This document shows positions 37,900-47,583 of a DNA stretch of 64,000 nt, piece after piece (the stretch's first letter is position 1; each line of letters starts with the position of its first letter). The position numbers and the translations under genes are program-made. This stretch comes from Phoenix dactylifera. Its lineage: Eukaryota; Streptophyta; Magnoliopsida; Arecales; Arecaceae. The stretch covers positions 868,001-932,000 of the forward strand of contig NW_024067681.1 of NCBI RefSeq assembly GCF_009389715.1, written 5' to 3'. The notes under the pieces were generated by a model. That model was not told the DNA's origin. It saw nothing but the letters and a program-made list of their open reading frames with translations, and made no database searches.

Positions 37900-38244
37900 A
37901 GGAATTGGCAGGGGAATTACCAAAGAAGCTTATCGCCGTCGTGCTGCCGAAACCCTAAGCGTGCTGTTGGAGGAGAGTCGTTGTTGTTACCAAGGAAGCT
38001 TATTGTAGAGGGAGTTGGCGGCGACCGGGAGTCTTCGGCGAGCAGCAAGCATCTCAGAGTACATTCAAGCCAAGGAGGTGGGATCGAGGAGAGAGAATCA
38101 TGGCGGCGAAGGGTGGTTGTGACAGAGCAGGCGGTCAGGGAGATAAATTAATCAATCAAAAAGTTAGGAGAGGGATCTCACCTTTCCCAAGCCACAAGTT
38201 GTGGTTGAAGGGGAGATAGCAGGGGCGAAGGAGGAGAAGGAGAA
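37900..38244 (-). other. Exon-like host sequence interrupted by the retrotransposon
   Basis: On the minus strand this segment has coding-like composition, with donor-like GGAAAG|GTGAGA near 38180 and CTTCCTTG|GTAACA near 37990. The frame [20 protein letters not shown] at the junction continues the frame MARFSCPQLKSRIGERDD... read on the minus strand from about 49760 to 49668 on the other side of the insertion. No family was recognised. It could be the first exon of an unknown gene, a 5' leader exon of the PPR gene, or a captured gene fragment. Confidence 0.35.
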
Positions 38245-38491
38245 TGATGACCCAAAGATTGATTCATAGATTGATTTTGATGATCACAAAACCTTGAAGT
38301 ATAGATACTAATGTTTATGTTGCAAGGAGAAAGATATTTATTTTGCAAGGAATATAGCAAGTTGGAAGAACACAAGGCCTCCAAAGCTCTCAAGTTGGAA
38401 GAAAGCTACAATTTATTGGCCCAAGCTTAAAGTTCAAAGGATTCAATTTAGAAGAGTAAAATCAAAGAAAAAATTCAAAAGAATAGTCTTC

Positions 38492-39255
38492 GAGTCGACT
38501 CCTGAGGATTTCGAGTCGACTCCAATGTTTACCGAGTCGACTCCGGAGAAGTTTGAGTCGACTCCTAGGAGTCACAGGCAGAAAAGTCAGAGAGCAGTTT
38601 TCGGGTCTGAGATTCGAGTCGACTCCAGTGGAACGCGAGTCGACTCCGATGGTTGGTAGGTCGACTTCAAAGAAAGCAAGAGTCGACTCTCAGCGGAACA
38701 TAAAGAAAAAGTCAGAGAGCATTTTTGGGACTCTGAGATTCGAGTCGACTCCCGCATTGCACGAGTCGACTCCGAGACTCCGCGACCATCAACAGACAGA
38801 AAACCAAGTTACTGCCTCTGAGATTCGAGTCGACTCCCAGACAGCTCGAGTCGACTCCAAGACAGCTTCACATCAAAAAGGCAGAAGACCAAGTTTCGCA
38901 AACTGAGAGCCGAGTCGACTCCAAGGAAGTTCGAGTTGACTCCAAGACTGGACGAGCCAAAAGACAGAGGATCGGGAGTTCGGGCTCTGAGATTCGAGTC
39001 GACTCCCAGGACAGTCGAGTCGACTCGAGAGGACAAAATTCAAAATTGGATCCACGGACTTCAGTGGATGAGCCGACTCCGAAATTGCCAAGTCAGCTCC
39101 AGAAGTTGGCGAGTCGACTCCGGGTTAAGACGAGTCGACTCCCAGTCGAGGATGCACCATAATTCAAATTTGGAACAGTGGCCGAGTCGTCTCCAGTAAA
39201 GCACGAGTCGACTCCTGCAACAGGCGAGTCGACTCCTGATCGCGCGAGTCGACTC
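38492..39255. repeat. U3 array of palindrome GAGTCGACTC, about 21-bp spacing (19 exact copies)
   Basis: Exact copies start at 38492, 38513, 38534, 38555, 38616, 38637, 38680, 38742, 38763, 38827, 38848, 38912, 38996, 39017, 39111, 39132, 39205, 39226 and 39246. One-to-three-base variants near 38658, 38933, 39070, 39090 and 39184 fill the gaps. Neighbours within a cluster are 20-22 bp apart, nearly always 21. The array ends about 100 bp upstream of the LTR TATA box, so it lies in U3. Confidence 0.95.
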
Positions 39256-39353
39256 CGATCCCAACAGTAATATTGTCAGGAAGTGCAGACTGTGTCCAAC
39301 GGCTCTATTTTTGTCTCTAACGGCTATATTCTTGTTTCCACGCCATCTAAAGC

Positions 39354-39361
39354 TATAAAAA
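39354..39361 (+). promoter_or_regulatory. TATA box of the 5' LTR
   Basis: TATAAAAA in the context AAAGCTATAAAAATAAG, conserved in the 3' LTR at 48675. It places the U3/R border near 39385, so the palindrome array is upstream and the hairpins are inside the transcript. Confidence 0.6.
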
Positions 39362-39711
39362 TAAGAAGAGAGCTAGGGGAGAACTTATGGAAGTGGGAGA
39401 GATCATTTAGGAAAGAGATTCCAAAGAGATTACAAGGAAAATCTCCCATAAGCACAAAAGGGCCATTCAAAGTAAAATAGAGAGAAGAAGAGCATCCAAG
39501 TGAATCCCAAAGCTTCCTCTCCATCCGTATGCTGCCTCGGTGATCCTCTACTTCGTGCCAAATCAGAAGAGGGTCAAGTAAAGAAGAAGTCGAGCTCCTT
39601 CATCTTCAAAACTCGTTTGAGGACTTCACTTTACTCTATTTGTTTATATTGTTACATTTGCTTGTTTAAGAAGCTTTGATTTGTTTTAAACTTTGTTTTA
39701 TTATCTTGTAA

Positions 39712-40020
39712 CTTGATTCAATCACGGGATTGAATCAAGGGGTTAAGGTTTGTTGGTGAGCCAAAGGGAAAACCAACGGTGTAAGGTTTGTTGGTGAGCC
39801 AAAGGGAAAACCAACGGTGGAAGGTTTGTTGGTGAGCCAAAGGAAAAACCAACGGAGATAGGTTTGTTGGTGAGCCGAGGGTAAAACCAACGTGTAAGGG
39901 TTTGATTGTGATCCCGGGAAAACAATCGGAGTGGTTCTAGTCGGTGAGCCTGGAAAAACCGACCGAGTTCGTTGTGACCTCGTAAAACAACAAGTTGGGT
40001 TGTGAGCTTGTAAAACAACC
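39712..40020 (+). repeat. Tandem hairpin series in R/U5 with covarying stems
   Basis: A perfect 12-bp stem CTTGATTCAATC/GATTGAATCAAG (loop ACGG, 39712-39739) is followed by eight units with 5-6 bp stems. They are GTTGGT/ACCAAC (four times, from 39752, 39790, 39828 and 39866), GATTGT/ACAATC (39904), GTCGGT/ACCGAC (39940), GTTGT/ACAAC (39971) and GGTTGT/ACAACC (39998). Loops share a GAGCC...AAA pattern. Where one side of the stem changes, the other side changes to match. Confidence 0.8.
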
Positions 40021-40381
40021 GGCTGTAATCTGTAGGATTATAGTGAAATTCCCAAGAAGTCTTGGGGAGTGGATGTAGGTGCTGGGGTGCACCGAACCAC
40101 TATATGTTTGTTTGTGTTTGTAATGCTTCTGCTTATTGTCTAACCAACACACTCACTTACTTAGATAAACTGCTTGCTTAACTCTTATCTGCACATCCTT
40201 TAGTTGCAAGCATATTTAATCAAGTCACATTCTATACATCAAACTGTTGCTAAGTTTAACTTTCACTGCGCATATTTACAACTTAGCATAATTAATCAAA
40301 AAGTACTAGAAGTAGCTTAAAAGTTTTAAAAGACCCAATTCACCCCCCCCCCCTCTTGGGTTGTATCTACTGGGCAACAAG

Positions 40382-40393
40382 TGGTATCAGAGC
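40382..40393 (+). other. Primer-binding site, initiator-Met tRNA type
   Basis: TGGTATCAGAGC, two bases after the left LTR end. This is the standard primer site of plant Copia elements. Confidence 0.92.
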
Positions 40394-40441
40394 AGGTGCT
40401 CTAAGTTTAATTATTGATCTCACGATCAAGAGCCAAAGATC

Positions 40442-41737
40442 ATGACAAGTCAAATAGATAGTTTTCTAGGAGAAGGACAATCAATTGATACACCTCCACT
40501 ATTTAATGGCATAAACTATACACATTGGAAAATACGCATGCGCATTTTTATTCAATCACAAAACTATTATTTATGGAAAATCATAACAAATGACCTTCAC
40601 ACACTCTCACAAACTATTAATGAAAAGGACTTAGCACAATTGAACGCTAATGCTATGAACATGTTATATTGTGCTATTCAAGAAACGAAGTTTAATGAAA
40701 TTTCTGCATGCTTATCTGCTAAGGAGATCTGGGATACTTTAGAAAATATTTATGATAAATCTCAGACTAGCTCACATGTGCTTCAAATATATACTAACAA
40801 TGAGACTGCAGAAAAGGGTGTTGAATCTCCCTCAGTCGAGTCGACTCCAAGTATCTCAGAGTCGACTCTCAAGTTCACCGAGTCGACTCCAATAAGGTCC
40901 GAGTCGACTCCGAGGCAAATCAGCTTCCTAAAGACAAAGAAGAAAAGGAAGCAAGAAGAAAGGAAGAAAGAGATAAAAAGGAAGAAAGCCTTGACCAAGA
41001 AAGAGTCAAGCCAGAAAATAAAAGTTAGGAGCGACAATGATGATATTAGCTCCAAGAAACTACAAGAGGTAACTGACTTGTGCTTTATGGCACAAGAAGA
41101 CAAGGTAAAAACTGAATCTACTCTTACATCAAATAATTTTCAAGAAGAATTTTCTTATGATGAATTATTAAATGCTTTTCATGATTTGTATGGTGAATGT
41201 AGAAAATTAGCTGTAAAGAATAAAAATCTTAAGAAACTAATTCTGAAAATTTCAAAAGAAAGAAATTCTAATGATGAAATACAAGAGAAACTAAATTCTG
41301 AAAATGAATGCTTAAGGTCATTTTCAGAAGAATTGATTCAGAAAAATCATAGCTTAATTAAAGAAAATCAAAACTTAAGCGAAGAAATTAATCAATTAAA
41401 ATCTTGCATTAACAAATTCACCGTAAGCTCAGAAAGATTAAAAATGATGTTTGAAAGCCAACATGCTGATTTTGATAAATCAAAATTTAGCTTGACTCCT
41501 TCACTTAGCCATAAATCTCTAGAGAAGAAGGTTATCAATTTACCAAGCAAACCATTAAATAAGATAACTTATTTTAAAAATGAAAAGGATGGGAATAACA
41601 ACTTTACCTATCGTTCTAGTATAATTAAATTAAATGGTAAAGTTATTACTATTAAACAGATATGGGTTCCAAAAGGAACCATATGTCCTAACTCTCAAGG
41701 ACTCAAGCAAGCTTGGATACCCAAAATGAGAAAATGA
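40442..41737 (+). CDS. Degenerate Copia/Sirevirus-type gag, 431 aa, with ESTP heptad insert
   Basis: It starts 62 bases after the left LTR. Residues 1 to about 115 are the N-terminal Copia gag domain (PPLFNGINYTHWKIRMR, AKEIWDTLENIYDKS). The following gag core is missing. In its place, from residue 133, are four ESTP/ESTL units with exact 7-residue spacing, encoded by four GAGTCGACTC copies. Next come a Lys/Arg/Glu-rich stretch (about 160-200) and a Leu/Asn/Glu-rich predicted coiled coil (about 255-340). The last residues (QIWVPKGT, QAWIPKMRK) match the segment that normally links gag to protease in plant Copia polyproteins. No CCHC zinc knuckle is present. The open frame could yield a protein able to join capsids through its first domain, but nucleic-acid binding looks impaired. 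Confidence 0.8.
   Translation: MTSQIDSFLGEGQSIDTPPLFNGINYTHWKIRMRIFIQSQNYYLWKIITNDLHTLSQTINEKDLAQLNANAMNMLYCAIQETKFNEISACLSAKEIWDTLENIYDKSQTSSHVLQIYTNNETAEKGVESPSVESTPSISESTLKFTESTPIRSESTPRQISFLKTKKKRKQEERKKEIKRKKALTKKESSQKIKVRSDNDDISSKKLQEVTDLCFMAQEDKVKTESTLTSNNFQEEFSYDELLNAFHDLYGECRKLAVKNKNLKKLILKISKERNSNDEIQEKLNSENECLRSFSEELIQKNHSLIKENQNLSEEINQLKSCINKFTVSSERLKMMFESQHADFDKSKFSLTPSLSHKSLEKKVINLPSKPLNKITYFKNEKDGNNNFTYRSSIIKLNGKVITIKQIWVPKGTICPNSQGLKQAWIPKMRK
40838..40910 (+). repeat. GAGTCGACTC array inside the gag frame (4 copies, exact 21-bp period)
   Basis: Copies at 40838, 40859, 40880 and 40901. The period is 7 codons, so each encodes E-S-T in the same frame. The arrangement matches the first four LTR copies (38492-38564), which have the same period and are also open in the EST frame. 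Confidence 0.95.
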
Positions 41738-44700
41738 GGATGTACACATAGGTGTACCAAGGTACCCATGGAACATAAAGAAACTTAAAAAGTTATTAAC
41801 AAAAAAATAATAATGAAATCAGTAATTCTTGCATCTCATCATTATTTGTGCTTTAGTATTTGATATGATTTGCTAGTAGTGATCAATTTTGTGATATAGA
41901 AAATACTTTTGGAAATATAATCAAATCATTTCATTTTACTCACTAATGGATAAGGTGCTAAATGATTAATCAACTTATTAAGAATAACTCTATGAATTCT
42001 CTATATGCTTGATTGAGAGTTTTTATCTATGGCATTATTGTTTATTGATCATAGATATGATAATGTGTACTTGGTATGCTTTTGAATATATGCACTATGA
42101 ATACCAAGATTAAAGAAACCATATTTGGCATATGAAATCAGCTCATGCTAGTATGTACTTAATCTCAAAAGACCTTGCCATAGGCTTACTTAGATTGTCC
42201 TCTTAAAGGTCAAAGTTTTACTATGCATGCTAACTAAGGAAACAAACAAAAATAATTCCTAAATCTAGAGATGTTGTTTCCAACACTAATTTTTCAAAAG
42301 CTTACATTAGCCTTGTTCTTGGCTCTCAAATTAAAATATTTTCTGCATTAGCACAAACTCACAAAAAGCGATCAAATGATAAAGGTTTGCAAACTATGAA
42401 ATCATGGCATAGTAATTGAAAACCAATTTTGTGTTAAGTTGTGCACAGAAAAATAATATTTTCAGCACCAAGGACACCTTAAGTAAAATAGGATTAATAG
42501 AATTCTTGAAGAAATGAAAAAGACAATTGTGTATGATAGTCATCTACTTAAATGATTTTTTTAAAAAAAGCTATCATCACTGCTTGTCATACATATGATT
42601 TCTATTAGATCTATTTTTGATGAAAACTCCTTTTGATCTTCTGAAAAATGGAAAATGAACCATTGCATATCTTTCATATTTTTCAGTCGTACATGTTATG
42701 CTTGATATGTTCTTATGAAAAATAATGCCAAATCTGATAGAGATATGTCTATCCTTGGATATCATTTATCAAGCAATGCATATAGAATATTCAATGAAAA
42801 GATTTTAGTTGCAAAAATATCAAGTCGTCTTATTCTCTATGAGACTAATGACTTATTGTCAAGATACTAAGATCAAATTATATATGGTTAATCTTTTACA
42901 TATAACAATCTGAAAACTTGTTAATAATTATAACAAAATTGAGTTTTTCAGAAATGCACTGAATGAAGAAAAATTGATAACTACTAAAAAACTGAATCAA
43001 GAAAAGATGAAATAGATCTTGATTCTTGCATGATTAAAAGTAAAGATCACCACTATCATTTGCTTGACTCATGAGCTTTATATTCTGTCAAATGAATGTG
43101 TAGAATTCACTCCTATGTGGTTATTTCATTAAAAAGTAGATCTATGTCAAATAACCACCATATTTAAAAATTACACATTACATATATGATAAAGCAATAT
43201 GTGATTTAAAACAAGCATCAAAAGCTTGATATATAAAAGCTTAGGTAACCTTCTTGATAGAAAGTAATAGTGATAAATCTATGCATCAAAAAGAAGAATC
43301 TATGATATCTTGCTTGCTCATAGCACACATTGATGGCATCATTTTTGTTCTACCAATGAAAATTTATATGAATAGTTATATTGCAAGGTGAGTTTGAAAT
43401 ATGATGAATGAATTAACATCTTCTCTCAAACTCCAAATTAAGACAAACATGAAAGGGGATCTTCATTGACCAACGTTAGTCCACAAGAAAACTCTTATGG
43501 AAGATTGGCGTGAAGAAGGTATATCTATGACCCCATCTTGTAGAAATTGTAAAGGATGAGCAAAGTAGATCTATTGTTTAAAGCTGTATTAAAGCATGAT
43601 AGAATAATTATTTTATCATACAGCTAGCAGACCAGATTGTATGCTCATTATGTGACCTTGTGCAAGACTTCAATCTAACTTTAATTAATCATATTTTATT
43701 GATAACAAATACGTCATAATCTGAATTTTGATAGAAACAAACGTTTAAGATAAGTTGATTAAAACTTAGTTAACACATCTTATTGATAATTATCTTAAGC
43801 AAATAGAATCTAAACTAAATTGACTTGACCTTGATAAATCTGTCTATTGCCTCACATGCTTGTCCTTGAACTATCTTGGTTAATGAATCTATCTCTTTAG
43901 TTCAAGTGATATGTGCTTGCTTATATTTAGGCAATCTCTTGAGTAAAGTGACTCAACATGCAACTATTGTCATATCTTATATTGAGTCATCTAGTTAAAA
44001 ATATATATGTTGGATGAATGCTTTGTATCTTAAAGAAACTAATGACCTTCCTTCAAGAAAGAAAAATGAGAAATTTCAACTTGAAGGATATCTTCATGTA
44101 AGATACACTAAAGATTCACATGCAAACAAGAGAGAGGATCTTCTTCAGCCAAAAGTTCACACATAAGAAATCTAGTTTGGCTTGAAGAACATATAATGAA
44201 TAGGTAATTTAGATACCTTTCTCACAAATTAGTTGAGCAAAGTCAGTAACTTAAACCTTATTATGGCATGATTAAATTCTTTAATTATTAATTTTTGATA
44301 TCATGTCTATATGTGTATTGACTGACTTATACTTTTAGAAATTATTTCATGGTTTGCCCAAACTAAAATATATCTTTGCCTATGTCATAACCATGAAATA
44401 CACAAGTATGTGAGAAGTTATGAATCCTTGAGCACAATGAAAATGTTGTTTGCATAATATACATCTATATGATACATAAGATTATCTCTTTATTCTACTC
44501 TTTCATGTAAATTACTTGAGAATGACAAAAAGAGAGAGAGATAAAGAAAAGAAAATGGACATTGTTCAAGAGATGAAAAATCTGAGCAAAGGCAAGTACT
44601 TCAATCTTAAGGAAAAGCAAAACAAGCATAATATATTCGGCACATTTGGAAGGGATAAAATCTATAATTAATTACACTCAAACAGGGAGAGTTTGGAGTG

Positions 44701-47583
44701 AATATTTTAACCTTTCTATATTGCTCATCATAGGGATGGTGCCAATGGAGAGGCTAGTGGTAGTACCCGGCACTATTTGACCCAACTATTCGGTGTAGGG
44801 CATATTAGGGACGGCACAAGAGGGAGGCTAGTGGTAGTACCTCGTGCCCCTTCCCAACTCCACCGGATAGGGAGCAAATAGAGTATAGAGCATAAGAAAG
44901 TAAAAATGAAAGACAAAGTTAATAAAAGTATATAAGAAGAATCAAGTCAATTTTTTAAACACTTGAAAACATACTTTAAGGATGAAATCAGTGCAAGATT
45001 ATATATAAATAGGGGGAGTTTATTTGAAAAGGAATAGATTTTGATTCTTGACATGCTTGTTCTTAGTATTTTAATGCATGACTCAACACATGATATATTT
45101 TGCATATGGTATGATGTCTTGATTTATGGGTTCTCAATATTTTGTAATGCTCCATGCTTGGACAACTTGATTGAATGTTTGGAATATTACATAAAATTTT
45201 TGTTTGGCATTATTGAAAAGAAATTTTCAGATTGGTTGTTAACAATCATCATTAAAACCTGAAAGTTGAATAAAGGAGAAGAGAAGGATATCTCTATTTA
45301 GGGAAAATAAATTGATTCTGTTCTATCCTTCAACTTGCCTAAATTTGGTATATAATGTTCAAATTCGTACCAAAACTCAACATTTAATACAAAGATTCTG
45401 AATATGCTCTTATATGTTTGAAATATGTATTTTCAATCGTAATAATTTAAGATGAGCTATAATGTGGAAGATACATATCTCAAATTATGATTTTGAAAGC
45501 CTCAATTGAAAATCCTATGTAATTCAGAATCTGATTTTGTATACAAGCTTAAACTCAATATGATTTCTAAATAAAATCTTAATGTAAGAAAAACAGAATT
45601 AATTCTGATGCCTTTGGTTGATTGCTCCGATACGCATCCGAAACATATCATTTCTTATCTTCAAAGTGTACTAATATTGGTCCAAATGATGTGTCTTTCG
45701 ATGATCTTGATTGCAAACAAAAATTTCTAAATATATGATTTTATTTTGATATTAAAAAGATTTATTGTGTTTCATGAATACATTGGTGAAAAACTATGAT
45801 TAAGAAATTGAGTTCTATAAATATATATACCTCAATGATTATCTATATGTTTTTCTCTCCTACATTCTTAAAGATTTCCATCAGAATATCAATAGAGTGA
45901 ATGATCTTAAAACTAGAAATATTTCAGTTCACTCAAATGACTCTAAAAGAAAGAAAATGTAAATGCTTTTGAAAGAAATTGAGCTTCAATTAAATCATTT
46001 TCTGATTAATACTTTTATACATTTTCTCTAAGATTAGGAGAAAGCATAACTTGTTCTTAAAGAATTAGAAAGAGTGATTACTATAAATTCTGAATAATTC
46101 TAGATCACTCTACATTCTTGATATTACAGAATTTCAGTGTTATTCACGTTTATCACTAAAATCTGAAATTCAACAATTTAAAATGATTAAAGAAGAATGC
46201 ATCTTTTGAGGGGGAGCTTTAGATATTCAGTATCCTATCCCAAAGACACTTTATTTTGATGCATACTTTGAATTTTATGGATTGATTTTGATGAACCTCC
46301 TTATATTGCAAGACATGCTTTAGTTACCTTGAGATGAGTTCTATAAAGGTTGTCTTATCTCAAACCTTGAGTCTTATGAAAATAAGCTGAAACTTATGGA
46401 AAATATATTTTTGAGATTGACAATTTTGTTGAACATTATCTTAGGATTCTAAACTCTTAAATGGAATGATCAATTGAGGGGGAGAAAGAAAATTTCAGAA
46501 GGAGAGGTCTTATGGAACTTAATTACATGAATCTATAGGAGAGGGAAAGAATACTAAATGAAAAGTGATCCTAATACTCTCCAATATGTATCATCTGAAA
46601 TTTAAATCTGAAAATCTTTATGATACACCTTGAGGCGTGTTATTTGGTTAGTATATCTTATGCATCACTCATTAACCAAATTACAAATCTTAAGAGCCTC
46701 TAATTTAATAAAACAGGGGGAGAACAATGTATTAAATTTTCTTGAGTATCTCTTAGAAAATCTATTTTGAACCTCACTAATGAGTTTTAATTGGCTTGCT
46801 CTTTAGAACTTCTATTTTGTGCCAATTCATTATTTTATGTATCAAATTGTGCTTATTTTCTAAAGGAATAAAAGAAAGTCTTTAAAAGAGCTCAAAGATG
46901 TATCAAAAATTGCATAAACTCATATTTTGGTATTTGTGCCCCAATGCTCTTATTATCATAAAAGAACTTTGAAGTCATTAAGAATTAATGATCCAACATG
47001 ATGATATGTTTTTCCAAATATATAAGTTTTGATCTTTTACTCTGAAAATTAATTAAATTGCTCTCATGTTGATAAAATACTTAATAGATTGGGCAAAAGG
47101 TCTTAAATGAACAAGCTTTCATACTTAGTGAAGAGAGGTTAGATTTCCACTCATATTTTTCCTTGAATATCATTTGTGGTACTTCTTGAATTAACCTAAA
47201 GAAGATTCCACCTACACTTGATTAGAAAACTATCTGTGGTATCAAATTAAAAAATCTCTTGAATTCACACTCGATGTGTTCTGCTCTGATCTTTGTACTT
47301 AATGTTTCACTATCTTTTTGATGTTGTCAAAAAGGGAGAGAAATATCTAAGTATATGCTATATACTCAGAATGCTTTATTACTTTGAATTGAATACAAAT
47401 CAGCTTAAAATTTAAATATGTTGATTGTGTTAAGCTGATTAAATCTAAAGCATTATCATGAAGTATGTTTTTAAATATATATGTTTTCTACTTCATGCAA
47501 CTTAGCTGTGTATTACTTCTAGAAATCAATATCTTTTATATTGCATATACTCCAAGTTTTGTCATCATCAAAAAGGGGGAGAT
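41738..47583 (+). other. Internal region of the retrotransposon without pol
   Basis: 5.8 kb of AT-rich sequence with no long frame and no recognisable pol motif. PPT-like tracts GGGGGAG occur at about 45011, 46209, 46477 and 46714, with AAAAAGGGAGAG at about 47330. A short direct repeat AGGCTAGTGGTAGTACC occurs at 44751 and 44825. Confidence 0.75.
47570..47583 (+). other. Polypurine tract before the 3' LTR
   Basis: AAAAAGGGGGAGAT directly abuts the TGATGACCC start of the right LTR. Here it primes plus-strand DNA synthesis. Confidence 0.88.

Larger units (their letters stand above)
37229..38244. other. Upstream region of the PPR gene: (AT)n, repeat end, exon-like segment
   Basis: It contains an (AT)n microsatellite (37274-37354), a repeat segment rich in GATCGGATCGG and GACCCAATT words (37366-37585), and a GC-richer, exon-like stretch at 37900-38244 described separately. 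The promoter of the PPR gene must lie here or in the microsatellite. Confidence 0.5.
38245..40379 (+). repeat. 5' LTR of the gag-only retrotransposon
   Basis: 2135 bp. In order it contains the GAGTCGACTC array (38492-39255), a TATA box (39354), a perfect 12-bp hairpin (39712-39739), a hairpin series (39752-40020) and a C-run near the end. It is 56 bp longer than the 3' LTR. Part of this comes from an extra 38-bp hairpin unit and one extra palindrome unit. Confidence 0.95.

Noticed and set aside
38553..38906. 117-codon frame in the LTR, also open in the other LTR
   Set aside because: It is open in both LTRs simply because the LTRs are copies of each other. It lies upstream of the LTR TATA box and consists of the palindrome array. 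Its relation to gag is reported as a finding instead.
38492..39255. CRISPR-like repeat array
   Set aside because: Repeats are 10-bp palindromes with spacers of about 11 bp inside a plant LTR. There are no cas genes and the lengths do not fit.
41738..47583. Hidden pol of the retrotransposon
   Set aside because: I looked on the + strand for protease DSG, integrase HHCC and DDE, and reverse transcriptase YxDD contexts and saw none. A profile search could still find heavily decayed traces.
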